In this document: positions 49,566 to 58,352 of the stretch, in pieces
Layout: each line of letters begins with the position of its first letter
How positions within the stretch are numbered: position 1 is the first letter of the stretch
From: Sphingobium aromaticiconvertens
GTDB lineage: Bacteria; Pseudomonadota; Alphaproteobacteria; Sphingomonadales; Sphingomonadaceae
Length of the DNA: 64,000 nt
Assembly (NCBI RefSeq): GCF_037154075.1
Contig: NZ_JBANRJ010000001.1
Location: 4,273,501 to 4,337,500, forward strand
Reading direction: 5' to 3'
Position numbers and translations under genes: made by a program
The notes under the pieces: generated by a model
Database searches by the model: none
What the model saw: only the letters and a program-made list of their open reading frames with translations
Told to the model about the DNA's origin: nothing

Positions 49566-50462
49566 TCAGCGGACCGTCGGTGCGATCAGGGCAAGCCAGC
49601 GGACTAGCGCATCGGCCAGAGCGATGCGACTGTCAGAGAAGCTGTGGTCGGTGGGCCATACCATCAGGCGCGCTGTCGGATTGGCCGATTGCGCGTCCCC
49701 CGTGACCTTGCGCGCCTGAGCGCCGATGCCCCTTTCCGCGCCAATGATGGTCAGCGGGCGCTGTCCAAAGGCCACGAGGCGGCGGCCAAGGTCGAAGCGG
49801 GCCGGATCGCCGCTGATCTCGCCAGTCAGGCTGTCAGCGGTTGCGCCATTGAGTGGCGGCAGATCGCCCGCCATCTCCGCGCGCCAGTCGGCGGCAGCTT
49901 TCGGGTCGGAGAGCGACGCGGCGGTCTGCGAGGGATCCCATGGATCGAGCAGGAAGAGGCCCGCAACCTTGGGATCGTCAGCGGCGGCATCGGCGGCCAT
50001 GAAGCCGCCCATGCTATGCCCCGCGACCGCGATGGCGCCGGGGTCGATCCGATATTTCGTGATCGCTGCGGGATCGCGCAGGAAGGCCAACGCCGTGCGC
50101 GCATCCTGCGCCGCGCCGCCGAAGGAAAAGCGCCCCGGACTGCCCCATGATCCACGATAATGGAGCGTCAGGACGTGCCAGCCAGCGCGCCGCGCGGCTT
50201 GGGCGAGGTCCAGATTCTGCTCATTGCCCGGAAAACCGTGGAGCAGAAGCAGAGTCGGATGCGGGGCCGCCCCGGCGGCGGTGTAGAGAACCGCGTTCAT
50301 CGCCCCGTCCTGCGCGGGGATGACGAAGGCGCTCATTCCGGCGGGATAGCGGGCATCGGGCGCGGGGTCCGCGATCACGGCGCGATGGACGGCAGCGTCC
50401 CTCGCATCGGCGGCGGCGGGAACCGCCAGTGCCAGCATCGCCAAAAGCTCGATCGTCCGCAT
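49566..50462 (-). CDS. Alpha/beta-hydrolase, exported
   Basis: The 298-residue protein has a signal peptide (LLAMLALAVPAAADA), LLLLHGFPGNEQNLDLAQAARRAG, the nucleophile elbow VAGHSMGGF, and catalytic Asp/His candidates in LLDPWDP and WPTDHSFSDS. It resembles the dienelactone hydrolase/prolyl-oligopeptidase branch. Substrate unknown. It lies upstream of tdk on the same strand, five bases apart. Confidence 0.85.
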   Translation of the reverse strand: MRTIELLAMLALAVPAAADARDAAVHRAVIADPAPDARYPAGMSAFVIPAQDGAMNAVLYTAAGAAPHPTLLLLHGFPGNEQNLDLAQAARRAGWHVLTLHYRGSWGSPGRFSFGGAAQDARTALAFLRDPAAITKYRIDPGAIAVAGHSMGGFMAADAAADDPKVAGLFLLDPWDPSQTAASLSDPKAAADWRAEMAGDLPPLNGATADSLTGEISGDPARFDLGRRLVAFGQRPLTIIGAERGIGAQARKVTGDAQSANPTARLMVWPTDHSFSDSRIALADALVRWLALIAPTVR

Positions 50463-50597
50463 ATACCGTCCCCATTAGCAAAAGGCACACGCCCGGCGTG
50501 CTGTCTTCCGATAGAAGAACCGCCCTGCCCTGACTAGGCTAACAGCGTATCTGGGCTATCGGTGGCCGGGGGCCATCGGTCGATCAGGCGGTAAGGC

Positions 50598-51002
50598 CTA
50601 CGCCTCTTCGTCCGGTTCCTGAAGGTCACGGGCAACCTTGGGCTGGCGCAGAAGCTTGTCGATATGACTGCCTTCGTCAAAACTGTCATCCGCCAGGAAC
50701 TTCAGCTTCGCCGCATATTTCAGGCCGACCCTCGTCGCCACCTCACGTTGGAGATAGGCGGTGTTGGTACGCAGCGCCTTCAGCACCGCGGCCTCTTCCT
50801 TGCCCAGCAGCGGCTTGATGAAAATCGTGGCGTGGCGCAGATCCGGCGACATGCGAACCTCGGTCACGCTGACCATATGCTTGGCAAGCACATCGTCATG
50901 CACATCGCCGCGCGTGAGGATTTCCGAGAGGATATGACGTACCTGCTCGCCCACGCGGAGCAAGCGGACAGACGGGCCTTCGGGTTGGTTCGGATGTGCC
51001 AT
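50598..51002 (-). CDS. rbfA: Ribosome-binding factor A
   Basis: RbfA helps mature the 30S subunit and its 16S rRNA 5' end. The 134-residue protein from ATG 51002 has [36 protein letters not shown] and [25 protein letters not shown], the KH-like domain. Last gene of the nusA operon in this window. The infB to rbfA gap of 155 bases is filled by a repeat pair. Confidence 0.96.
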   Translation of the reverse strand: MAHPNQPEGPSVRLLRVGEQVRHILSEILTRGDVHDDVLAKHMVSVTEVRMSPDLRHATIFIKPLLGKEEAAVLKALRTNTAYLQREVATRVGLKYAAKLKFLADDSFDEGSHIDKLLRQPKVARDLQEPDEEA

Positions 51003-51006
51003 GCAC

Positions 51007-51147
51007 AAATCTCCCCCCTCCCCATTCAGGGAGAGGCCGGTGGTGGATAAGATTGCAGATGCAATCATTGGGTGTCCGCAGCAGGGCCGGGTCCGAACGC
51101 TCGCAGCGCTCGCGACCCACCCTAACCCCTCCCCGGAAGGGAGGAGC
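51007..51147. repeat. Inverted pair of REP-like repeats (REPIN-like) between infB and rbfA
   Basis: The left element (about 51007-51053, CTCCCCCCTCCCC with GGGAGAGG) and the right one (51102-51147, GCGCTCGCGACCCACC with CCCCTCCCC and GGAAGGGAGG) are inverted relative to each other across a short centre. The right one matches the single copy at 24135-24182. The pair takes up nearly the whole infB-rbfA gap and could fold into a long hairpin that affects rbfA expression. Confidence 0.6.
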
Positions 51148-51157
51148 GCTTAGTTCG

Positions 51158-53791
51158 TTACAGCGTCCGTGCGCGTTCCTCGACCTCGAAGGTTTCGAGG
51201 AAGTCGCCCGCCTTGATGTCCACAAAATTCTGCGTGAAGGTGACACCGCATTCCAGGCCAGCGCGCACTTCGGCGACATCGTCCTTGAAGCGCCGCAGTG
51301 ATGCGATTTCGCCCTGATAGGTGATGACATCGTCGCGGGTGATGCGCGCCTTGAGCGCCTTTCTGATCGTGCCTTCGGTGACGAGCAGACCCGCCGCCTT
51401 GCCATGCTTGCCAGCCGAGAAAACATCCCGGATTTCGGCGCGGCCAACGATCGTCTCGATCCGCTCGGGGGCGAGTTGCCCCGCCATTTCGTTGCGGACT
51501 TCCTCGATCAGGTCATAGATCACGTCATAATAACGCAGACTGATCTTCTCGCGCTCGGCCATCTGGCGCGCCTTGGCATTGGGACGCACGTTGAAGCCGA
51601 TCAGCGGCGCGCGGCTGGCAGCGGCCAGCGTCACATCGCTTTCGGTGATCGCGCCCACGCCCGATTGCAGAATGCGAACCTTGATCTCGTCCGTCGAGAT
51701 GCGGTTCAGCGAACTGACGATGGCTTCCACGGAACCCTGCACGTCGCCCTTCACCACGACCGGATATTCGATCATCGTGGTATTGAGAGCCGAGAAAAGG
51801 TTCTCAAAGTTGGTCGGCGCACTGGTCGTGCGCTTGCGAGTGATCTGCTCCTGACGATAGGCCGCGACCTCACGAGCGCGAGCCTCATTTTCGACGACCG
51901 TCATCTGGTCGCCCGCCATCGGCACGCCCGACAGGCCCAGAACCGCGACCGGGGTCGAGGGGCCGGCGGTCTTGACCTGCTGGCCCTTGTCATTGACCAG
52001 CGCACGAACCTTGCCGCTTTCCGCACCGATGACGAAGGTGTCACCGACCTTGAGCGTCCCCTTGCGGACCAGCACGGTGGCAACCGCCCCACGGCCCTTG
52101 TCCAGTTGCGCCTCGATCACATTGCCTTCGGCGGCGCGATCGGGGTTGGCGGTCAACTCCATCAGTTCGGCCTGGAGCAGGATCTTCTCGATCAGTTCGT
52201 CCAGCCCCGTGCCCTTGAGCGCGGAGACGGAAACGTCCTGCACGTCGCCACCCATATCCTCGACCACGATTTCATGTTCGAGCAGGCGTTCGCGAACCTT
52301 CTGCGCATTGGCTTCCGGCTTGTCGATCTTGTTGATCGCCACGATCATCGGCACGCCGGCCGCCTTGGTATGGTTGATCGCCTCGATCGTCTGCGGCATC
52401 AGCCCATCGTCGGCCGCCACCACCAGAATAACGATGTCAGTGACGTTGGCGCCACGCGCGCGCATTTCCGAGAAAGCCTCGTGACCCGGCGTGTCGAGGA
52501 AGGTGATGACATCGCCACTCTTCGTCGTCACCTGATAGGCGCCGATATGCTGGGTGATGCCACCGCTTTCGCCCGCAACCACATGGGTTCCACGCAACGC
52601 ATCAAGCAGCGAGGTCTTGCCGTGGTCGACATGGCCCATGATGGTCACGACCGGGGGCCGGGACTTCAGCGTCTCGACCGCATCGGCCTCGCCCTCGATA
52701 CCGATTTCGACGTCGGCTTCGGACACACGCTGGATGCGGTGGCCGAACTCTTCCACCAACAACTCGGCCGTATCCTGGTCGATCGCCTGGTTGAGGGTGA
52801 CGGCGGTGCCCATCTTGAACAGCGACTTGACGAGATCCGCGCCCTTTTCGGCCATGCGGTTCGCCAGTTCCTGCACCGTGATGCTTTCAGGCACGATAAC
52901 ATCGCGCGACTGCTTTTCACGCGGCGCGGAACCGCCCGAATAATGGGCGCGGCGTTCCTTTTCGCGGGCGCGCTTCAGCGCAGCCAGCGAACGAGCGCGC
53001 GCGCTGTCATCATCAGCCAGCGCCTTGGTAACGGTCAGCTTGCCGGACTGACGACGGTTATCGTCGCCACGCTTGTTGCGATCGGGCTTGGCCGGTTCGG
53101 GGCGCTTGACCGGCGTAACCGGCGTAAAGCGACGCGGCGGCGGCACGGTCGACGCCGTGTCGGCCGGACGCTCTGCGTCGGCAGTAGTTGGCGCGGCTTC
53201 GACAGCAACGGCCACAGGTTCGCTCGCGGCAGCGGGCGCTGCCTCGACGACAGGCGCGGCTTGCTCGACCGGTGCGGCAGGCTGTTCGACCTGCGGTGGC
53301 GCTTCGGCAGCGGCGCGATTTTCCTCGGCACGGCGCTTTTCATTTTCCTGCGCAGCCAGACGAGCAGCATCCTCACGACGGCGCGCCTCTTCCAGCGCGG
53401 TCATGCGGGCTTCTTCAGCCTCACGCAGCAGCTTGTCCTGCAATTCCTTGCGCGACAATATGGATGCTGGCGCGGCGCGCACCGGCGCAGCGGGCGGCGG
53501 GGCCCGTCGAACAACCGGAGCAGGCGGCGGCGCAGGCACAGGTGCCGACGTCGCGGCGGCCGGAGCAGGCGCGGCAGCCTCGGGCGTGGCTTCAGGCACG
53601 AGATCGGCCTGCGGCGTGGGCGCACCGCCCTCACCCGGCTTGCCCAGGATACGGCGCCGCTTCACCTCGACCACGACCGTATTCTTACGGCCATGGCTGA
53701 ACTGCTGCTGCACCTGGCCGGATTCCACGGTGCGCTTGATGCCCAAAGGCTTGCGACCCAGAACCGGCTTGTCTTCCTTGCTGTCACTCAT
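51158..53791 (-). CDS. infB: Translation initiation factor IF-2
   Basis: IF-2 brings fMet-tRNA to the 30S subunit and joins subunits. The 877-residue protein has the N-terminal IF2 segment LGRKPLGIKRTVESGQ and SHGRKNTVVVEVKRRRI, a long Ala/Pro/Glu-rich linker at about 60-290, IF2_N EELANRMAEKGADLVKSLFKMG-like, then G domain motifs GHVDHGKTSLLD (near residue 385), DTPGHEAF and NKIDKP, and C-terminal IF2 domains. The usual neighbour of nusA. Confidence 0.98.
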   Translation of the reverse strand: MSDSKEDKPVLGRKPLGIKRTVESGQVQQQFSHGRKNTVVVEVKRRRILGKPGEGGAPTPQADLVPEATPEAAAPAPAAATSAPVPAPPPAPVVRRAPPPAAPVRAAPASILSRKELQDKLLREAEEARMTALEEARRREDAARLAAQENEKRRAEENRAAAEAPPQVEQPAAPVEQAAPVVEAAPAAASEPVAVAVEAAPTTADAERPADTASTVPPPRRFTPVTPVKRPEPAKPDRNKRGDDNRRQSGKLTVTKALADDDSARARSLAALKRAREKERRAHYSGGSAPREKQSRDVIVPESITVQELANRMAEKGADLVKSLFKMGTAVTLNQAIDQDTAELLVEEFGHRIQRVSEADVEIGIEGEADAVETLKSRPPVVTIMGHVDHGKTSLLDALRGTHVVAGESGGITQHIGAYQVTTKSGDVITFLDTPGHEAFSEMRARGANVTDIVILVVAADDGLMPQTIEAINHTKAAGVPMIVAINKIDKPEANAQKVRERLLEHEIVVEDMGGDVQDVSVSALKGTGLDELIEKILLQAELMELTANPDRAAEGNVIEAQLDKGRGAVATVLVRKGTLKVGDTFVIGAESGKVRALVNDKGQQVKTAGPSTPVAVLGLSGVPMAGDQMTVVENEARAREVAAYRQEQITRKRTTSAPTNFENLFSALNTTMIEYPVVVKGDVQGSVEAIVSSLNRISTDEIKVRILQSGVGAITESDVTLAAASRAPLIGFNVRPNAKARQMAEREKISLRYYDVIYDLIEEVRNEMAGQLAPERIETIVGRAEIRDVFSAGKHGKAAGLLVTEGTIRKALKARITRDDVITYQGEIASLRRFKDDVAEVRAGLECGVTFTQNFVDIKAGDFLETFEVEERARTL

Positions 53792-53851
53792 CGACTAAAC
53801 TTAACCCTTCACTTCAAACCTCGCCGCCGGTCGCGTATCGACCGTCGGGCT

Positions 53852-54523
53852 CTATATCGTACCGCCTGAAGCGCCCGGCTCGTCGGTGGCAAGGGCCTCC
53901 TGACGTGCGGGCGCTTGCGTAGCGCAACCCAGATAGCTTTCCAAGCGGCCAACCGCCGCACGCAGGCGCGATGCTGCCTTGGAATCAGTCACCGCGATGT
54001 GGACGACATTCTCGCGCCCCATTGCCATAGATAGGGCGCCCCGGTCCACAGGCAAGACGAGGCCAGCCAAATCGCTACCCTCAGCCTCTTGTCCTACGCG
54101 CAGCGCCTGATCGAGTTTGCGATTACCGTCAGCGGCAGCGTCCGCGGCGTGGAGCAGGAGCTTGACCTGTCCCTTGCGCGCAGCAACGTCGATCTTTTCC
54201 GAACCGGTCAGCAGCATGGAGGCCTTTGACTCCAGTCCCAGACGACTCAGCAGATCCTGCCGCAGCGCACCCTCGATCAATGCCGGCAAATCGTCAGGTA
54301 CTGCGAATTCGCCGGTCTTGAAAGCCCGCGCCAGCGCGCCCTTCAGCTTGCCATTGGCCTGCGCCTTTTCCAGCGCATCATGGGAAACGCCGACCCATGC
54401 ACCCCGGCCGGGCGCCTTGGCGCGGACATCGGGCAATATCTCGCCCGCCGGACCTAGCGCCAGCCGGACCAGAGTTTCAGGATCGGCGCGATCGCCGGAA
54501 AGAATGCAACGCCGTTCGGTCAT
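53852..54523 (-). CDS. ylxR: YlxR/DUF448 protein with an L7Ae-like C-terminal domain
   Basis: The 223-residue protein has a DUF448 domain (ERRCILSGDRADPETLVRLALGPAG and GRGAWVGVS) followed by an L7Ae/ribosomal L30e-like region with AARKGQVKLLLHAADAA and a C-terminal part AMGRENVVHIAVTDSKAASRLRAAVGRLESYLG. Both domains are linked to RNA binding. Position between nusA and infB is the standard one. Confidence 0.92.
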   Translation of the reverse strand: MTERRCILSGDRADPETLVRLALGPAGEILPDVRAKAPGRGAWVGVSHDALEKAQANGKLKGALARAFKTGEFAVPDDLPALIEGALRQDLLSRLGLESKASMLLTGSEKIDVAARKGQVKLLLHAADAAADGNRKLDQALRVGQEAEGSDLAGLVLPVDRGALSMAMGRENVVHIAVTDSKAASRLRAAVGRLESYLGCATQAPARQEALATDEPGASGGTI

Positions 54524-54583
54524 GACCGCGCCTCCCGCATGGGATGGCCTGGGCGAACAGCGATAGTTGGACGCGCTACAGGC

Positions 54584-54829
54584 TCATTGGGGAGTGTCCG
54601 CAACATTGGCGTCCTCCCTTATGAGAGTGCTGAGAGGTGCGGGGGCGCGGTCCGCGACCAGGATGCCGCCTGCACCATAATTTTCCGTCGACAGTTCGGT
54701 GATGTTGATCTGCACCGCAGCCGCCGGCTTTCCCAGACGCTCCACGAGCGACTGGGTGATGTCAGCAACCAGCGCGGCTTTCTGCTCGCGGGTGGCGCTG
54801 CCAGCCAGACGGATATCGACGAATGGCAT
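54584..54829 (-). CDS. 4-oxalocrotonate tautomerase family protein
   Basis: The 81-residue protein starts MPFVDIRLAGSATREQK, so processing would expose the catalytic Pro1, and continues LVADITQSLVERLGK, INITELSTENYGAGG. Family members are small trimers or hexamers that tautomerise keto acids. It sits six bases after the nusA stop and before ylxR, where most operons have nothing. Its substrate and the reason for this location are unknown. Confidence 0.88.
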   Translation of the reverse strand: MPFVDIRLAGSATREQKAALVADITQSLVERLGKPAAAVQINITELSTENYGAGGILVADRAPAPLSTLIREDANVADTPQ

Positions 54830-54835
54830 GGCTGC

Positions 54836-56407
54836 TTACGCTTCCTCGCCTTCAAACCAATGCGCACGCGCAGCCATGATGATCTCGTTGCCCTGCTCTT
54901 CGTTGAGGCCATATTGGGCGAGTATGCCGCCCTTGTCCTCGGACGTGTCGCTCTTGCGGCGACGCGGATCGACGCGCTTCTTCTGCACCAGTTCGTCGGT
55001 GGCGAGATCGGCGAGGTCGTCCAGCGTCTTGATGCCGGCCTTGCCCAGCGTCACCAGCATGGCTTCGGTGAGATGCGGCATAGCAGCCAGCGCATCCTCG
55101 ACACCCAGAGCCTGACGCTCTTCGCGGGCGACGACTTCGCGGCGATCCAGAGCTTCCTGCGCGCGATTCTGCAACTCGGCGGCGAGGTCATCATCGAAGC
55201 CTTCAATCGAGGCCAGCTCGTCGATGCTGACATAGGCAACCTCTTCCAGCTCGCCAAAGCCCTCTGCCACCAGCAACTGCGACAGCGTCTCGTCCACGTC
55301 CAGCTCGTTCTGGAACAGTTCGGAGCGGGACACGAATTCCTTCTGGCGCTTCTCAGACGCGTCAGCCTCGGTCATGATATCGATCGCCTTGCCGGTCAAC
55401 TGGCTGGCGAGGCGAACATTCTGGCCGCGACGACCGATGGCGAGCGACAACTGATCGTCGGGGACGACCACCTCGATACGCTCTTCTTCCTCATCGATAA
55501 CGACGCGGGCGACCTGTGCGGGCTGGAGGGCGTTAACGACGAAGGTCGCCGTATCTTCCGACCAGGGAATGATGTCGATCTTTTCGCCCTGCATTTCCTG
55601 CACGACGGCTTGCACGCGGCTGCCCTTCATACCGACGCAGGCGCCGACCGGGTCGATGCTCGAGTCATGGCTGATGACGCCGATCTTGGCACGGCTGCCG
55701 GGGTCACGGGCAGCAGCCTTGATCTCGATCACGCCGTCATAGATTTCGGGGACTTCCTGCGCGAACAGCTTCTTCATGAAGTCGGGATGCGCGCGGGACA
55801 GGAAAATCTGCGGCCCGCGATTTTCGCGGCGCACGTTCAGGATGATCGAGCGGATGCGATCACCGACGCGAACGACTTCGCGCGGGATCTGCTGGTCACG
55901 GCGGATAACGCCTTCGGCCCGGCCCAGATTGACGACGACATGACCAAATTCGACCGACTTGACGACGCCGGTGATGATCTCGCTGACGCGGTCCTTGAAC
56001 TCTTCGAACTGGCGATCACGCTCGGCGTCGCGCACCTTCTGGAAGATGACCTGCTTGGCCGACTGGGCGTCGATGCGACCCAGATCGATCGGAGGCAATG
56101 GATCGACGATGAAGTCGCCGACCACGGCATCCTTTTGCAGCTTCTGCGCCTGCTTGAGATCGACCTGCTTGAAATAATCCTCGACCATCTCGACCACTTC
56201 GACAACACGCCACAAACGCAGGTCGCCGCTGTCGGGGTCCAGCTTCGCACGAATGTCATTCTCTGCGCCATAACGGGCACGGGCGGCGCGCTGGATAGCG
56301 TCCTCCATCGCCTCAATGACGATCGCCTTGTCGATCATCTTCTCGCTGGCCACCGAATTGGCAATGGCGATCAGCTCGGCCCTGTTGGCAGAAATGGCGT
56401 TGGCCAT
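54836..56407 (-). CDS. nusA: Transcription termination/antitermination factor NusA
   Basis: NusA binds RNA polymerase and affects pausing, termination and antitermination. The 523-residue protein has an N-terminal domain (IAIANSVASEKMIDKAIVIEAMEDAIQRAAR), an S1 domain (VKSVEFGHVVVNLGRAEGVI), KH domains with GVISHDSSIDPVGACVGMKGSRVQAVVQEM and AIGRRGQNVRLASQLTG, and C-terminal helix-hairpin repeats. Eleven bases after rimP. Confidence 0.98.
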   Translation of the reverse strand: MANAISANRAELIAIANSVASEKMIDKAIVIEAMEDAIQRAARARYGAENDIRAKLDPDSGDLRLWRVVEVVEMVEDYFKQVDLKQAQKLQKDAVVGDFIVDPLPPIDLGRIDAQSAKQVIFQKVRDAERDRQFEEFKDRVSEIITGVVKSVEFGHVVVNLGRAEGVIRRDQQIPREVVRVGDRIRSIILNVRRENRGPQIFLSRAHPDFMKKLFAQEVPEIYDGVIEIKAAARDPGSRAKIGVISHDSSIDPVGACVGMKGSRVQAVVQEMQGEKIDIIPWSEDTATFVVNALQPAQVARVVIDEEEERIEVVVPDDQLSLAIGRRGQNVRLASQLTGKAIDIMTEADASEKRQKEFVSRSELFQNELDVDETLSQLLVAEGFGELEEVAYVSIDELASIEGFDDDLAAELQNRAQEALDRREVVAREERQALGVEDALAAMPHLTEAMLVTLGKAGIKTLDDLADLATDELVQKKRVDPRRRKSDTSEDKGGILAQYGLNEEQGNEIIMAARAHWFEGEEA

Positions 56408-56418
56408 GGAGAGAACCC

Positions 56419-56946
56419 TTATTCTTCGGTTTCGATATCGTCCGCACCCTGGGAAGAGAGCGGCATGGTAGCAGAAATCAATGCATCGGTCAGCACCAGC
56501 TTCGCGCCGTCGACATTGGGATATTCGATCGTCACGTCACCAAGCTTGGCGTCCTGAAAGAAGATCGTCTCCCCCTCCAGCCGCATCAACCGGCCCTTGA
56601 GCGTCTTACGCCCCTCGACAGCTTCATGCACAGTGATCCGTGCCTCGAAGCCCGCCCAGTCGGAAAAATCATGGAGTCGCGTCAGCGGCCGGTCGATGCC
56701 GGGGGAGCTGACCTCCAGCCGATAGGCCTCCTCGATCGGATCGACTTCATCGAATACATCCGACAGGCGGCGCGAGATGGCGGCGCAATCCTCGATCACC
56801 AGTTGGCGCGTGTCGCGCCGCTCGGCCATGATCTGCAACGTGCGCTCGTCACCCGCACCAAACAGCTTTACGCGCACGAGGTCAAAGCCCAGGGCCTTCA
56901 CCTCCGGCTCAATCAACTGTGTCAGTGCGGCGATGTCTTCCGACAT
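56419..56946 (-). CDS. rimP: Ribosome maturation factor RimP
   Basis: RimP helps assemble the 30S subunit. From ATG 56946 it is 175 residues: LTQLIEPEVKALGFDLVRVKLFG, TLQIMAERRDTRQLVIEDCAAISRRLSDVFDEVDPIEEAYRLEVSSPGIDRPLT, FSDWAGFEARI, a standard RimP. A longer start at 57069 lies in an unconserved stretch. First gene of the operon. Confidence 0.97.
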   Translation of the reverse strand: MSEDIAALTQLIEPEVKALGFDLVRVKLFGAGDERTLQIMAERRDTRQLVIEDCAAISRRLSDVFDEVDPIEEAYRLEVSSPGIDRPLTRLHDFSDWAGFEARITVHEAVEGRKTLKGRLMRLEGETIFFQDAKLGDVTIEYPNVDGAKLVLTDALISATMPLSSQGADDIETEE

Positions 56947-57134
56947 GCATTCTCCATGAAATCCATATGCGCTTGTCGCCGTCGCGGCCCTTCGGACCGC
57001 GACCCTGACATGTTTGACGATGTAAGGAAGCAAGGGCCATATAGGCACAGCACCCTTTGGCTGCAACATTATTCGTCTTCAGCCATGTTTGCGGTATGAT
57101 TCGTCAGCCTTCCCCCGTTCAAGGAGAGTTGCTC

Positions 57135-58316
57135 ATGCACCGTCCCATAGCATTTATCCTGCCCCTGATCCTGATTGCCTGCACAAACGAAAACGCAAAC
57201 AGCCAGAATGTCGCAACGGCATCGACCGAAAAGCCCTTCAGGACGCAAGTGGTCGCCGATTTCGATTCCCCCTGGGCCACAACTTTCTTGCCCGACGGGC
57301 GGATGCTAGTGACGGAGAAGAAGGGAGAGCTCATATTGTTCGATCCCCGGAACACGCACAGTGGCTGGGACGGTAAGCAGCAGGTCGACATGGAGGGCGG
57401 CCCAACGGTCGATAGCACCGGCCAGGGCGCGTTGATGGATGTCGTGCCGCACCCGGATTTCGCCCGTAACGGGATAATCTATCTCAGTTGGTCGGAGCAG
57501 GGACCGGGGGGCAAGGGCGTCGCGCTGGGCATGGGCAAGCTGACCGAAAAGCAGGTCACTTGCGTGCGCGCGCCCTGCCCTGCCCAACCCAGCCTTGCCG
57601 ATTTCAAAACCATCTTTCGCGCCACCCCCTATGTCGAGGGCGACGGCCATTATTCGGGCCGCATAGCCTTTTCGCCGGATGGCAAATATCTGTTCTTCAC
57701 CAATGGCGAGCGGCAGAAATTCGATCCCGCGCAGGACCCCAAGGCAACGCTGGGCAAGGTGTTGCGCCTGAACCTGGACGGCACGCCGGCCAAGGGTAAT
57801 CCGCTGGCCGCGAAGGGCTTCCACCCGGCCATCTGGTCTTATGGCCACCGCAACCTGCTGGGGATCGCGTTCGATTCTGAAGGACGATTGTGGGAGCAGG
57901 AAATGGGACCACAGGGCGGGGACGAAGTGAACCTCATCAAGCCGGGCCTCAATTACGGTTATCCCAAAGTATCGAACGGCAGCCATTATGGCGGTCGTGA
58001 CATTCCCGATCATGCGCCAGGGGACGGATTTGAGGCGCCCAAACTGTGGTGGAACCCGGTAATTTCACCCGGCGGGCTTACCTATTATTCCGGCAAGCTG
58101 TTCCCGGCCTGGAAGGGATCGCTGTTCATCGGCGGGCTGTCGAGCCAATCGCTGGTGCGAGTGAAGCTGGACGGCGAGAATGCGTCAAAGGCCGACCAGT
58201 GGGACATGGGCGCACGTATTCGCGATGTCGAACAGGGACCGGACGGCGCGCTGTGGCTGATCGAGGATGGCGACACGTCGCAAGGTCGCCTGCTCAAGCT
58301 AACGCCCCTCTCTTAA
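57135..58316 (+). CDS. PQQ-dependent sugar dehydrogenase, YliI/Asd-like lipoprotein
   Basis: Soluble aldose-sugar dehydrogenase type. The 393-residue protein has a lipoprotein signal (LPLILIAC), the six-bladed propeller motifs LDSPWATTFLPDGRMLVTEKKGEL-type, GHYSGRIAFSPDGKYLFF, HPAIWSYGHRNLLGIAFDSEGRLWEQEMGPQGGDEVNLI, and YYSGKLFPAWKGSLFIGGL. Binds PQQ and calcium in its relatives. AAGGAGA precedes ATG 57135. Convergent with pyrG. Confidence 0.93.
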   Translation: MHRPIAFILPLILIACTNENANSQNVATASTEKPFRTQVVADFDSPWATTFLPDGRMLVTEKKGELILFDPRNTHSGWDGKQQVDMEGGPTVDSTGQGALMDVVPHPDFARNGIIYLSWSEQGPGGKGVALGMGKLTEKQVTCVRAPCPAQPSLADFKTIFRATPYVEGDGHYSGRIAFSPDGKYLFFTNGERQKFDPAQDPKATLGKVLRLNLDGTPAKGNPLAAKGFHPAIWSYGHRNLLGIAFDSEGRLWEQEMGPQGGDEVNLIKPGLNYGYPKVSNGSHYGGRDIPDHAPGDGFEAPKLWWNPVISPGGLTYYSGKLFPAWKGSLFIGGLSSQSLVRVKLDGENASKADQWDMGARIRDVEQGPDGALWLIEDGDTSQGRLLKLTPLS

Positions 58317-58318
58317 GC

Positions 58319-58344
58319 GTCACCCCAGCGCAGGCTGGGGTGAC
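58319..58344. terminator. Bidirectional hairpin between the sugar dehydrogenase and pyrG
   Basis: GTCACCCCAGC pairs perfectly with GCTGGGGTGAC over a 4-base loop. It lies three bases after the dehydrogenase stop and nine bases past the pyrG stop. This palindrome is also a member of a dispersed family; a decayed copy is at 47360-47385. It probably ends both transcripts. Confidence 0.7.
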
Positions 58345-58352
58345 AGAACTTT

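Noticed and set aside
51404..53869. 821-codon open frame antisense to infB
   Set aside because: The long frame follows from GC-rich codon bias in infB. No ribosome site, no recognisable domain, and extreme Arg/His content.
54539..56557. 672-codon open frame antisense to nusA
   Set aside because: Shadow of nusA and its neighbours; Asp/Leu/His-rich with no domain.
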